NCBI RefSeq assembly: GCF_023910635.1
Contig: NZ_JAAVVZ010000003.1
Location: 170,143 to 234,142 of the forward strand
DNA: 64,000 nucleotides
Source of the DNA: Sphingorhabdus sp.
GTDB lineage: Bacteria > Pseudomonadota > Alphaproteobacteria > Sphingomonadales > Sphingomonadaceae
Direction: 5' to 3'
The notes under the pieces are model-generated. The model made no database searches. It saw nothing but the letters and a program-made list of their open reading frames with translations, and was not told where the DNA came from. Below, piece after piece: positions 1-7,645 of this stretch; position 1 is the first letter of the stretch; every line of letters starts with the position of its first letter. A program made the position numbers and the translations under genes.

Positions 1-831
1 TTCGCGGTTGGCCCAATGTGGATCAACGGTTTCATCCAATCCTAAGGCATCCACGCCTGTCCCTTCGGCATAAGCCGCAAGCTTTCCGCCTGCGCCTTTG
101 GGAAAGCCAATAATGACTGCATTGGCATTGCGGGCCTTTAACCGGCGGACGATTTCGGCATTTGGTGCAATGACCCATTTTTCAAATTGCGCGGGCGACA
201 ATGACCCTGCCCAACTGTCGAACAATTGCACAGCATCAACGCCGGCATCAATCTGATCTCCCAAATAATCCACGGTTGCGCAAATGATGGCTTCGATCAG
301 CGCTCCAAAGCGCTCAGGCTCCGCATGCGCCATTCTACGGGCCTCCGCTTGGTCTTTGCTACCCTGACCATGGACCATGTAGGTAGCGACCGTCCACGGG
401 CTTCCAGCGAAGCCCAGGAAGGTTGTTTCGGGTGGCAGCTCTGCCGACACCTTGCGCACCGTATCAATGACTGGGGCAAGCCGTTCAGGTGCTGGCACAA
501 AATCTTCAAGCCGCGATTCCGCTAAGCGTGGAGCAAGCCGCGGACCTTCGCCCGTTTCGAACCAGAGGTCCTGACCCATGGCATGCGGGATCACGAGAAT
601 ATCCGAAAACAGGATCGCACCGTCAAAACCAAAACGCCGGATCGGTTGCAAAGTGATTTCGCAGGCCGCATCGCTGTCATAAGCTAGCGCCAAAAACCCA
701 CCCTTTTTAGCACGCAACGCGCGGTATTCGGGCAGATAACGACCCGCTTGACGCATGAGCCACATGGGCCGGATAGCTTCTTGGTTGCCCCGCAGGACGT
801 TAAGCAGTTTTTTCGGACTTTGCGCAGACAT
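1..831 (-). CDS. hemE: Uroporphyrinogen decarboxylase, 5' part (runs off window start)
   Basis: Decarboxylates uroporphyrinogen III to coproporphyrinogen III in cytoplasmic haem synthesis. The reading frame is open from the ATG at 831-829 to base 1 (277 codons, against a usual length near 340), so only the C-terminal part is missing. The HemE signature RPMWLMRQAGRYLPEY lies at residues 21-36. No clear Shine-Dalgarno precedes the ATG. It is divergent from ppsR across the candidate replication origin; hemE borders the origin in Caulobacter. Identification is secure, but function of the missing part cannot be judged. Confidence 0.95.
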   Translation of the reverse strand, partial: MSAQSPKKLLNVLRGNQEAIRPMWLMRQAGRYLPEYRALRAKKGGFLALAYDSDAACEITLQPIRRFGFDGAILFSDILVIPHAMGQDLWFETGEGPRLAPRLAESRLEDFVPAPERLAPVIDTVRKVSAELPPETTFLGFAGSPWTVATYMVHGQGSKDQAEARRMAHAEPERFGALIEAIICATVDYLGDQIDAGVDAVQLFDSWAGSLSPAQFEKWVIAPNAEIVRRLKARNANAVIIGFPKGAGGKLAAYAEGTGVDALGLDETVDPHWANRE

Positions 832-1133
832 AGAAAAGAGAGAACCAATCAAAATATATATTTATATAAAGGATGATGAAAGATGATGCGCTGTTGATAG
901 CTCAGGCCTTAAAAGCTTTTGCGGATATTGCCAACATCTTGACGCGTGTGAACAAAGGGGTGGAACGGGATTCGCAAATTTGTTCCCCATTATCCACAGC
1001 CTGTGCATATTAGATTTCCGTTGTGGACAGCCTGTGTCCGAATCGAGCGGTACATTCGGGGTAATAGCTAAGAATGCATGCCGCAAAACTTGTCCCTTGA
1101 TTTATCCCCAGCCTGCCAACAAGACTGTCAGCC
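832..1133. other. oriC: Candidate chromosomal replication origin (oriC)
   Basis: This 302-bp divergent gap holds no convincing gene. It contains an AT-only stretch at 851-870 (a possible unwinding element), a perfect DnaA box TTATCCACA at 990-998, a one-mismatch box on the opposite strand at 1002-1010, a weaker box at 1022-1030 and a one-mismatch box at 1102-1110. The 10-mer ACAGCCTGTG occurs at 996 and again 31 bp later at 1027, about three helical turns. Flanking genes (hemE; ppsR, maf, aroE, coaE, dnaQ) match my knowledge of the Caulobacter Cori region. No TTAA-N7-TTAA CtrA site was seen. It must also hold the hemE and ppsR promoters. Confidence 0.7.
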
Positions 1134-1967
1134 ATGAGCCAGCGCTTTCATTTACATTTGTTATCGGACTCCACGGGCGAAACCTTGGAAAACATCGCCA
1201 AAGCGGCGTTGGCGCAGTTTGACGGCGCAGAAAATGTGGTCAAGCATTTCTGGCCCATGGTGCGTTCGGAAAGCCATTTGGACCGGATATTGACCGATGT
1301 GGCGGCTAATCCCGGACTTGTGCTGTTCACTTTGGTGAATCGGGATACACGGCGCAAATTGGAAACGCGATGCAGGGTTTTGGGTTTGCCTGCGGTTGCT
1401 GCGCTCGATGCGGTGAGTGATGCCATGTCGAACATGTTGGGCCAAGAGGCCAAGGCGCGCCCGGGTCGGCAACATGTGATGGACGCTGCCTATTTTGCGC
1501 GTGTTGAGGCCATTCAGTTCACCATTGCCCATGACGACGGTATTAATGCGCAAAATTGGGAAGAGGCGGACATTGTGTTGGCGGGGGTATCGCGGACCTC
1601 AAAAACGCCAACGAGCATTTATCTCGCCAACCGAGGATATAAGACCGCGAATATCCCCATCGTGCCGGAATCACCCCCACCAATGATATTGTTTCGACTG
1701 AAGCACCCGATGGTGATTGGCCTTGTCACGAGCGCGGAGCGTTTGATTCAGGTGCGACGCAACCGTCTGCTGTCCTTGAACCAGTCACCCGACACCGATT
1801 ATGTGGACGAAGAAAAAGTGCGCGCTGAAGTCGCCCATGCGCGGCGTATGTTTGCGGACAATGGCTGGCCCGTATTGGACGTGACACGCCGGTCGATCGA
1901 GGAAAGTGCTGCGGCGATTATCAATTTGTTCAATGAGCGCGAACTGGCGCAAGTGGTTGATTCGTGA
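1134..1967 (+). CDS. ppsR: Pyruvate,phosphate dikinase / PEP synthase regulatory protein
   Basis: DUF299-family bifunctional kinase-phosphorylase that inactivates and reactivates PEP synthase or pyruvate phosphate dikinase by ADP-dependent phosphorylation of a threonine and its phosphorolytic removal. The 277-residue length is typical. The N-terminal HLLSDSTGET motif and the P-loop-like GVSRTSKTPTS at about 151-161 are both present. It starts a tight rightward cluster: its TGA overlaps the GTG of maf. The target enzyme is not in this window. In alphaproteobacteria this gene often lies next to oriC. Confidence 0.93.
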   Translation: MSQRFHLHLLSDSTGETLENIAKAALAQFDGAENVVKHFWPMVRSESHLDRILTDVAANPGLVLFTLVNRDTRRKLETRCRVLGLPAVAALDAVSDAMSNMLGQEAKARPGRQHVMDAAYFARVEAIQFTIAHDDGINAQNWEEADIVLAGVSRTSKTPTSIYLANRGYKTANIPIVPESPPPMILFRLKHPMVIGLVTSAERLIQVRRNRLLSLNQSPDTDYVDEEKVRAEVAHARRMFADNGWPVLDVTRRSIEESAAAIINLFNERELAQVVDS

Positions 1968-2560
1968 ACCTTATCCTTGCGTCACAAAGCGCTGGGCGCA
2001 TCGCGATGTTGAACGCAGCAGGGGTATCATTAGAAGCGGTTCCAGCATTGGTTGATGAACAGAGCATCAAAGCATCACTGGTTCAGGCTGGCGCCAAACC
2101 GCGCGATATTGCCGATGCCTTGGCAGAGGCAAAGGCGCGCAAACTGTCCCGCAAAATGCCCACCGCGATGGTGTTGGGATGCGATCAGATTTGCGTTGGT
2201 CCCGATGGATTTATTTTTGACAAACCCGAAACGCCTGATGACGCCCGCGCGCATTTGGCGCAGCTTTCGGGCAAGGTTCATCGGCTGATCAGCGCGGCAG
2301 TTATCTGCGAGCAAGGCGAACCTGTCTGGCGCGTTATAGACACCGCGCAGTTAACGATGCGCAACCTAAGTCCCCAGTTTATCGACGATTATGTCCGAAC
2401 ATATTGGGATGAAATACGTCACTGCGTCGGCTGCTACCGGATTGAAGCCGAGGGCGCGCAATTGTTCGCAAACGTCAGCGGTAGCCAGTTTACGATTATC
2501 GGGATGCCGTTGCTTCCACTGCTTGATTATCTGCGCATAAGAGGCCTTTTACCAACATGA
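1964..2560 (+). CDS. maf: Maf family nucleotide pyrophosphatase
   Basis: Hydrolyses non-canonical or modified nucleoside triphosphates to monophosphates in the cytoplasm; family members have been linked to septum formation. The 198 residues begin with the family opening LILASQSAGR and carry the conserved acidic residue in VLGCDQICV (D74). The GTG start at 1964 overlaps the ppsR stop as GTGA, and the end overlaps aroE as ATGA, indicating translational coupling. Substrate preference (dTTP/UTP type or YceF type) cannot be set by eye. Confidence 0.9.
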   Translation: MNLILASQSAGRIAMLNAAGVSLEAVPALVDEQSIKASLVQAGAKPRDIADALAEAKARKLSRKMPTAMVLGCDQICVGPDGFIFDKPETPDDARAHLAQLSGKVHRLISAAVICEQGEPVWRVIDTAQLTMRNLSPQFIDDYVRTYWDEIRHCVGCYRIEAEGAQLFANVSGSQFTIIGMPLLPLLDYLRIRGLLPT

Positions 2561-3366
2561 CATATTATGCCGAAGTGATCGGGCACCCGATTTCGCATTC
2601 CAAATCACCGCTGATTCACAATTTTTGGCTTCAAGTATTGGGATTGGTCGGTGATTATCGGGCGCATGCAGTGCAACCTGATGATCTGGAGCGTTATTTT
2701 GCCGAGCGCGCGGCCGATGCCGCATGGCGCGGGTGCAACATCACGATACCGCACAAGATTGCGGCGCTCGATTTTGTGGCTGACCCGGGTGATGTGCGCC
2801 ACTCGATCGGCGCGATTAACACGGTGTTTCGCGATGACGCCGGCGTGCTTGTCGCGACCAATACCGACGTTGGTGGCTTTTATGGCCCCATCGCGGATAT
2901 CCCCATATCGGGTGAAACGGCTGTCGTCATTGGTGCAGGGGGGGCAGCGCGGGCAGTGCTCTTCGCTTTGGCGCAGGCCGATATCGGCGAAGTCGTTTTG
3001 GTTGCGCGCAACGGTTTGAAGGCGGCGGGTTTGCTCGCGCATTTCGGGTTGAAAGGCAAAGTGATTGGTTTTGACGCGCGCGTGCCTGATGCGGCGTTGC
3101 TGGTGAATGCAAGCCCGTTGGGCATGGTTGGGCAGGAAGCGCTTGAGATTGACCTCTCCCCCTTGCCTGAACATGCCATTGTATACGACCTCGTCTATGC
3201 GCCGATAGAGACGCCTTTGTTAAAAGCGGCGCGCATGCGTGATTTGGAAACGGTCGATGGCCTGGAAATGCTGGTGGGACAGGCGGCAATTGCGTTTGAA
3301 TTGTTTTTCGGCGTTGCTCCACCCGAAGATGATGAAGACGCGTTGCGGGCATATTTGTTGCAATGA
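2557..3366 (+). CDS. aroE: Shikimate dehydrogenase
   Basis: NADPH-dependent reduction of 3-dehydroshikimate to shikimate, fourth step of chorismate synthesis. The 269-residue protein has the substrate-binding SHSKSP at 13-18, NITIPHK with the catalytic lysine at 67, NTDVGGF with the catalytic aspartate at 104, and the dinucleotide-binding loop GAGGAAR at 127-133. It overlaps maf (ATGA) and coaE (ATGA) by four bases each. The absence of quinate-type changes favours the biosynthetic enzyme. Confidence 0.95.
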   Translation: MTYYAEVIGHPISHSKSPLIHNFWLQVLGLVGDYRAHAVQPDDLERYFAERAADAAWRGCNITIPHKIAALDFVADPGDVRHSIGAINTVFRDDAGVLVATNTDVGGFYGPIADIPISGETAVVIGAGGAARAVLFALAQADIGEVVLVARNGLKAAGLLAHFGLKGKVIGFDARVPDAALLVNASPLGMVGQEALEIDLSPLPEHAIVYDLVYAPIETPLLKAARMRDLETVDGLEMLVGQAAIAFELFFGVAPPEDDEDALRAYLLQ

Positions 3367-3962
3367 AAAAGCCGATGATCATTGGCCTGACAGGCTCCAT
3401 AGGCATGGGTAAATCGGCGGTTGCGGAAATGTTTGCCGACGAAGGCGTCCCGGTTTTTGACGCCGATGCCGTGGTGCACGACCTGCAAAAGGCGGGCGGT
3501 GCGCTTGTGCCCGCAATTGAATCGGCCTTTCCCGGAACGACGGGGCCGCAGGGCGTCGACCGTAAAGCGCTTGGTGCGGCTGTTTTTGGCGACCGCGACC
3601 GGTTGGCATTGTTGGAATCGATTGTCCACCCCGCTGTAGCCGAACGCCGAAGGGCCTTTCTGGCAACGCATCAAGACGCGGATATGATATTGTTCGACAT
3701 CCCCTTATTGTTTGAAAAGGGCGGGCAAGCCGCCGTGGATATTGTCGTCGTTGTCAGCGCACCTGCCCCGGTTCAGCGCGAACGTGTGCTCGCACGGGTT
3801 AATATGACGCCAGACAAATTCGAACATATTTTGGCGTTGCAAATGGCCGATGCCGAAAAGCGTGCCCGGGCCGACCATGTGATCGATACGGGCAAGGAAC
3901 TAGAGGCAACGCGCGCCGATGTGCGTGCCCTTGTGAAAAAGCTGCGGGTGGGACTTGCATAA
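3363..3962 (+). CDS. coaE: Dephospho-CoA kinase
   Basis: Last step of coenzyme A synthesis: phosphorylates the 3'-hydroxyl of dephospho-CoA. The 199-residue protein starts with a P-loop, GLTGSIGMGKS at 8-18, followed by the DADAVVHDL segment and LFDIPLLFE, both typical of CoaE. ATGA overlap with aroE. The maf-aroE-coaE-dnaQ order is a conserved alphaproteobacterial arrangement near the origin. Confidence 0.95.
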   Translation: MKKPMIIGLTGSIGMGKSAVAEMFADEGVPVFDADAVVHDLQKAGGALVPAIESAFPGTTGPQGVDRKALGAAVFGDRDRLALLESIVHPAVAERRRAFLATHQDADMILFDIPLLFEKGGQAAVDIVVVVSAPAPVQRERVLARVNMTPDKFEHILALQMADAEKRARADHVIDTGKELEATRADVRALVKKLRVGLA

Positions 3963-3993
3963 GCGCTTAAACAGGCTCACATCTCATAATAGA

Positions 3994-4701
3994 ATGCGTG
4001 AAATTATATTCGATACGGAAACGACTGGCTTTGATCCTGCAACCGGGGATCGGATGGTCGAAATTGGCTGCATTGAAATGGTCAGCCGGGTCATGACGGG
4101 CAAGCATTACCATGCCTATTTCAACCCGCAGCGCCCTATGCCGGCCGCCGCTGAACAAGTGCATGGCCTTTCGGACCGCTTTCTGTCTGACAAGTCGGCC
4201 TTTGGCGAAAAGGCGGATGAGCTGCTGGCATTTTTGGGCGATAGCCCGCTCGTTGCGCATAATGCCAGCTTTGACTTTGGCTTTCTCAATCACGAATTAC
4301 AGCATTGTGGTCGTCCGCCGGTGTCTATGGACCGTATGGTTGACACAGTGGCGCTGGCGCGAGTCAAAAACCCCGGAGCAAAGCTGTCTTTGGACGCTTT
4401 GTGTACCCGCTATGGCATCGACCGTAGCCACCGCGTAAAGCATGGCGCGTTGTTGGATGCGGAATTGCTGGCGCAGCTTTATATTGAACTGACCGGCGGT
4501 CGACAGATTGGCCTTGGCCTGGCTGATGATAATAAAGCTGATAAAATGATGGGCCAAATGGACGTTAACAGCGTTCAGACAACGAAAACATTTCGGCCAG
4601 CGCGCGCGCATTCTGCCTCAAGCGAGGAATTGGCGCGCCATGCCGAATTTGTTGTAAAGATTAAGGATGCGCTTTGGCTCCAGCCGGGGTCAGCGCTTTA
4701 A
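3994..4701 (+). CDS. dnaQ: DNA polymerase III epsilon subunit (3'-5' exonuclease)
   Basis: Proofreading subunit of the replicative polymerase. DEDDh-type motifs are complete: Exo I DTETTG with D7 and E9, Exo II HNASFDFGF with D94, Exo III HGALLD with H150 and D155. I chose the ATG at 3994 (235 residues); an upstream TTG at 3955 would overlap coaE and add 13 residues that precede the family's usual start. The C-terminal tail after residue 180 is the expected variable segment for polymerase alpha binding. Confidence 0.93.
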   Translation: MREIIFDTETTGFDPATGDRMVEIGCIEMVSRVMTGKHYHAYFNPQRPMPAAAEQVHGLSDRFLSDKSAFGEKADELLAFLGDSPLVAHNASFDFGFLNHELQHCGRPPVSMDRMVDTVALARVKNPGAKLSLDALCTRYGIDRSHRVKHGALLDAELLAQLYIELTGGRQIGLGLADDNKADKMMGQMDVNSVQTTKTFRPARAHSASSEELARHAEFVVKIKDALWLQPGSAL

Positions 4702-4719
4702 CAAAAAAGGAGACAGGCA

Positions 4720-5295
4720 TTGGACATCAGGGTTTCAGGACATCAGGTCGACACCGGTGCAGCGCTTCAGACCCATGTGGAAAGACGGCTCGGGTCTATT
4801 TCCGGAAAATATTTCACCAAGGCCTTGTCATCCCATGCAACCTTTGGCCGTGCGCCGCATGACGGCTTCACCAGCGATATTGTCATGCATGTGATGCAGG
4901 GCCTCGTGCTCAAAGGCCGCGGCGAAGCGCAGGATGCACATGTTGCCTTTGACCGCGCCGCCGAACGGATTGAGAAACAATTGCGCCGTTACATGCGCCG
5001 ACTGCAGGATCGCCATGTACAAACCGCTTATGCGATAGCGCAAGAAGAAGCCGCATATACTGTGTTTGATGCAGGTGATGGTGAGGATGAAATGCCATTG
5101 CCTGATGCACCAGTAATTGTTGCCGAAATGAGCGTAGATATTCCTGAATCGACGGTTTCCGACGCGGTTATGTTAATGGATTTACGCAATACACCCGCCT
5201 TGTTATTCAAAAACACTGGAACTGGGCGACATAATATGGTTTACCGCCGCGAAGATGGCACGATCGGGTGGGTTGAACCAAAATCTGCACCTTAG
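4720..5295 (+). CDS. hpf: Ribosome hibernation promoting factor, long form
   Basis: Binds the 30S decoding region and pairs 70S ribosomes into inactive 100S dimers in stationary phase. The 191 residues have the N-terminal RaiA/YfiA domain (about 1-100) and a C-terminal dimerisation domain (about 130-190, with DLRNTPALLFKNTGTGRHN), so this is the long form. The start is a TTG at 4720, supported by AAGGAGA eight bases upstream and by the conserved DIRVSGHQVD opening. ptsN follows after 88 bp, a common alphaproteobacterial neighbour pair, although rpoN is not adjacent here. Confidence 0.92.
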   Translation: MDIRVSGHQVDTGAALQTHVERRLGSISGKYFTKALSSHATFGRAPHDGFTSDIVMHVMQGLVLKGRGEAQDAHVAFDRAAERIEKQLRRYMRRLQDRHVQTAYAIAQEEAAYTVFDAGDGEDEMPLPDAPVIVAEMSVDIPESTVSDAVMLMDLRNTPALLFKNTGTGRHNMVYRREDGTIGWVEPKSAP

Positions 5296-5347
5296 ACCTC
5301 GGCTGACGTGAATTAATATTCTATATCATTTCAAATATTTAGGGGTT

Positions 5348-5374
5348 GCGCCGCCGGTCGCACCGGGCGCTTTT
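5348..5374 (+). terminator. GC-rich hairpin with short T run between hpf and ptsN
   Basis: GCGCC and CCGG arms around a TCGCA loop, with a small bulge, are followed by TTTT ten bases before the ptsN ATG. It could end hpf transcripts or attenuate read-through into ptsN. The T run is short, so this is tentative. Confidence 0.35.
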
Positions 5375-5383
5375 GAACAAAAT

Positions 5384-5851
5384 ATGATTCGACTTTCTAC
5401 TAGGCTCGTTGAGGGGGCCGTTGCTGCTGACTTGCTATGTTCGGGGAAATCCGACTTGCTGGCGCAGCTATCGGTTATCGCGGCTGAAAATTATTTTGTC
5501 GACGCCGATGCCGTGCTGGACGGCATGATTGAGCGCGAGCGACTTGGCCCAACGGGTTTTGGCGGTGGAACAGCGATTCCGCATTGCAAGGTCTTGGGTA
5601 TCGACATGCCCGTGGCCGTGTTTGTCCGGCTTTTGAAGCCGGTGCCTTATGATGCTGTCGACGACGAGCCTGTTGATCTGGTCTGCGCGCTTGTTTCACC
5701 GGCGCAGGACGGTGCATCGCATTTGCGCGCATTGGCAGAGGTTTCACGCCTGTTTCGCGATGAGAAATTCCGCGCGCAATTGCGTGGTGCCGCAGATTCG
5801 TCGGCGATGTTTGCGGTGTTAACCTTCTCTGAAGAGCGTGACGCAGCTTGA
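5384..5851 (+). CDS. ptsN: PTS IIA-like nitrogen regulatory protein (EIIA-Ntr)
   Basis: Terminal phosphate acceptor of the nitrogen-related phosphotransfer chain EI-Ntr/NPr/EIIA-Ntr; a cytoplasmic regulator rather than a sugar importer. 155 residues with the phosphorylatable histidine in GTAIPHCKV (H67), embedded in the usual RERLGPTGFGGGTAIPH context. Its last bases overlap the TTG start of the DUF1491 gene (TTGA). No strong ribosome site precedes the ATG at 5384. The other PTS components are not in the window. Confidence 0.93.
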   Translation: MIRLSTRLVEGAVAADLLCSGKSDLLAQLSVIAAENYFVDADAVLDGMIERERLGPTGFGGGTAIPHCKVLGIDMPVAVFVRLLKPVPYDAVDDEPVDLVCALVSPAQDGASHLRALAEVSRLFRDEKFRAQLRGAADSSAMFAVLTFSEERDAA

Positions 5852-6189
5852 TTGAACCACGGCTTGCCAGCGGTGTTCTTATCTCCGCAATCAAGCGCAT
5901 ATTAGAAGCCGAAGGTGACTTCGCAACCGTTCTGAAAAAGGGCGATGCGGTGTCCGGTGCCATATTGCTCATCGGCCAGGTTCGTGGCGCAGACCCCAAA
6001 GTATACGAACGTTATTCCGCATTAGACGGCCAGTCCGCATGGCAGACGATAGATTTGAAGGAATCTAGCGGTGTTGCGGTGCAGGATTATTGGAAAAAAC
6101 GATGCGCGCGTGATCCGGATTTGTGGGTTTTTGAACTGGATGTCGCGTCCGGTGCACGGTTGGACCGACTTCTGACCATGTTTATTTGA
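5848..6189 (+). CDS. DUF1491 family protein
   Basis: Small cytoplasmic protein of unknown function (113 residues) found in alphaproteobacteria. Recognised from the opening EPRLASGVLISAIKRILE and the ending KKRCARDPDLWVFELD. The TTG start overlaps the ptsN stop, so the two are probably translationally coupled; this suggests, but does not show, a connection to EIIA-Ntr signalling. No catalytic motif or membrane segment is evident. Confidence 0.8.
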   Translation: MIEPRLASGVLISAIKRILEAEGDFATVLKKGDAVSGAILLIGQVRGADPKVYERYSALDGQSAWQTIDLKESSGVAVQDYWKKRCARDPDLWVFELDVASGARLDRLLTMFI

Positions 6190-6356
6190 CTTTGCTGCGC
6201 TGCGCCATAGATGCGCAGCCATCGAGTAGCGAAGGTTGTCGTTTAGGGCACAAATGGGGTGGCCAGATAAACACGCGAGTCGGATGCAACAAAAGACGAA
6301 CAACGATAAACTAATAGAGTTTCGTCCGCTGGTGCCGCCGCTTTAATGTATGTTTC

Positions 6357-7070
6357 ATGTTGAAATTTTTTCGGGCTGCCTCTTTGGTAGCCGTATCTTT
6401 TACCCTGATTTCCGCAGTCATTACTGCGGATGCAGGATTTGCTTTTGGTAATGACCAAAGCACACAGTTAAGCGCCAACACCATCATCATTGACCCTACG
6501 CAGATCGCCGCCGAACAGGCGCAGTTGGATCTCGTGAAAAGCGGTAAAGTGACGGCGACGCTCGCTGACAATGGCGACATTATATATGTTCCAAGCAACG
6601 GCATAATGCCCAAATCGCTCCCAAACCCCAATAATGTTGACGCAGATGCGGCAACCATATCCTCACTCACTGACCTTGTGCGCACACAAGATGTCGATGA
6701 CAGTTTAAGCAAGGAAGAGCGATGCCTTGCCAGCGCGGTCTATTTTGAAGCCAAGGGCGAATCGCTTGCCGGCCAATTGGCTGTGGCCCGCGTCGTGCTT
6801 GCCCGCGCCAATTCGGGTCGATTTGCCAGCACATTATGCGGCGTTGTCTTCCAAAAAGGTCAGTTTTCCTTCGTTCGCGGGGCAAGCTTGCCGCCGATCC
6901 GAACAGACAGCATGCATTGGCGCAATGCCGTCGCGATCAGCAACATTGCGCTGGACAATAAATGGAAAAGCCCCGTTGAAGGCGCATTGTTCTTCCATGC
7001 CCGCCATGTTTCGCCAGGATGGCGTCTGACGCGGATTGGCAGCGTAGACAATCATATCTTCTACCGCTGA
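6357..7070 (+). CDS. Cell wall hydrolase, SleB family
   Basis: Secreted peptidoglycan hydrolase (SleB/CwlJ fold, lytic transglycosylase type). Residues 1-25 form a signal peptide. A linker follows, then the hydrolase domain from about residue 120, containing CLASAVYFEAKGES with the catalytic glutamate, then FQKGQFSFV and a C-terminal ALFFHARHVSPGW. 237 residues is normal for the sphingomonad form. It stands alone with a 167-bp upstream region and a terminator downstream. Outside spore formers these proteins are thought to take part in wall remodelling. Confidence 0.85.
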   Translation: MLKFFRAASLVAVSFTLISAVITADAGFAFGNDQSTQLSANTIIIDPTQIAAEQAQLDLVKSGKVTATLADNGDIIYVPSNGIMPKSLPNPNNVDADAATISSLTDLVRTQDVDDSLSKEERCLASAVYFEAKGESLAGQLAVARVVLARANSGRFASTLCGVVFQKGQFSFVRGASLPPIRTDSMHWRNAVAISNIALDNKWKSPVEGALFFHARHVSPGWRLTRIGSVDNHIFYR

Positions 7071-7093
7071 TCGGTGCGACAGGAATGAACGAT

Positions 7094-7124
7094 AAGGGCC
7101 CCTCAAGGGGCCTTTATTTTGTTC
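7094..7124 (+). terminator. Rho-independent terminator after cell wall hydrolase
   Basis: AGG(G)CCCCT and AGGGGCCT arms around a short loop form an eight-pair stem with one bulged G, followed by TTTATTTTGTT. It directly abuts the LexA box of mmcB, so it insulates that promoter. Confidence 0.75.
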
Positions 7125-7135
7125 CTATTTCGTTC
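7121..7135 (+). promoter_or_regulatory. LexA (SOS) box upstream of mmcB
   Basis: GTTC at 7121-7124 and GTTC at 7132-7135 with exactly seven bases between match the alphaproteobacterial LexA operator GTTC-N7-GTTC. The box lies 3 bp before the first possible mmcB ATG (7139) and 12 bp before the second (7148), so LexA binding here would block transcription or early elongation. Confidence 0.75.
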
Positions 7136-7147
7136 TAAATGCGGATT

Positions 7148-7636
7148 ATGACTCAGGCCCTTACACCTTCATCGATTTCCGGCGCGCCAGCGGTAGCGCG
7201 CGGTGTTTCGCGGTTGTTCTTGCGCAACCATATTGTGGTGCAACCTGAGGTCAGCCTGCGCAACAATCGCCGCGCGGATCTCATGGGCCTCAGCAACAAA
7301 AGCGAGATTATCATCGTCGAAATCAAATGTTCGCGCGCTGACCTTATGGGTGATCAGAAATGGCCGGAATATCTCGCATATTGTGACCGCTTTTTTTGGG
7401 CAGTCCCGGCTGGGTTTGACATCAGCCCGTTGCGAAACGTTGCGTTCATGCCCGAACGCGCCGGTTTGATCATCGCCGACGCTTATGATGCCGAAATCGC
7501 GCGGCCAGCCGCATTGGTGCCGCTCGCCCCGGCGCGCCGTAAAACCGAAACGCAGCGGCTCGCGCGGTTAGCCATGCGCCGCTTAATGGGGATATCTGAC
7601 CCTGACTCCGCGCTATCCGGGTTTGAATTCGAATAG
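7148..7636 (+). CDS. mmcB: MmcB family DNA repair protein
   Basis: Putative nuclease-fold DNA repair factor; the Caulobacter namesake is tied to mitomycin C resistance. About 162 residues. The central block NRRADLMGLSNKSEIIIVEI with K-C-S-R-A-D-L-M-G-D after it has the D..E-x-K pattern of PD-(D/E)XK nucleases. I prefer the ATG at 7148; an ATG at 7139 would add three residues and sit almost on the LexA box. The gene is single, with its own SOS operator and an upstream terminator. It is convergent with the DUF3604 gene. Confidence 0.85.
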   Translation: MTQALTPSSISGAPAVARGVSRLFLRNHIVVQPEVSLRNNRRADLMGLSNKSEIIIVEIKCSRADLMGDQKWPEYLAYCDRFFWAVPAGFDISPLRNVAFMPERAGLIIADAYDAEIARPAALVPLAPARRKTETQRLARLAMRRLMGISDPDSALSGFEFE

Positions 7637-7645
7637 CGCCTGACC

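Noticed and set aside
980..1222. Short open frames over the hemE-ppsR gap
   Set aside because: They overlap the ppsR start, lack ribosome sites and have no family-like sequence; origin and promoter elements explain the region better.
2605..3174. 189-codon frame opposite aroE
   Set aside because: Shadow of aroE with no start signal; every aroE motif is intact on the plus strand.
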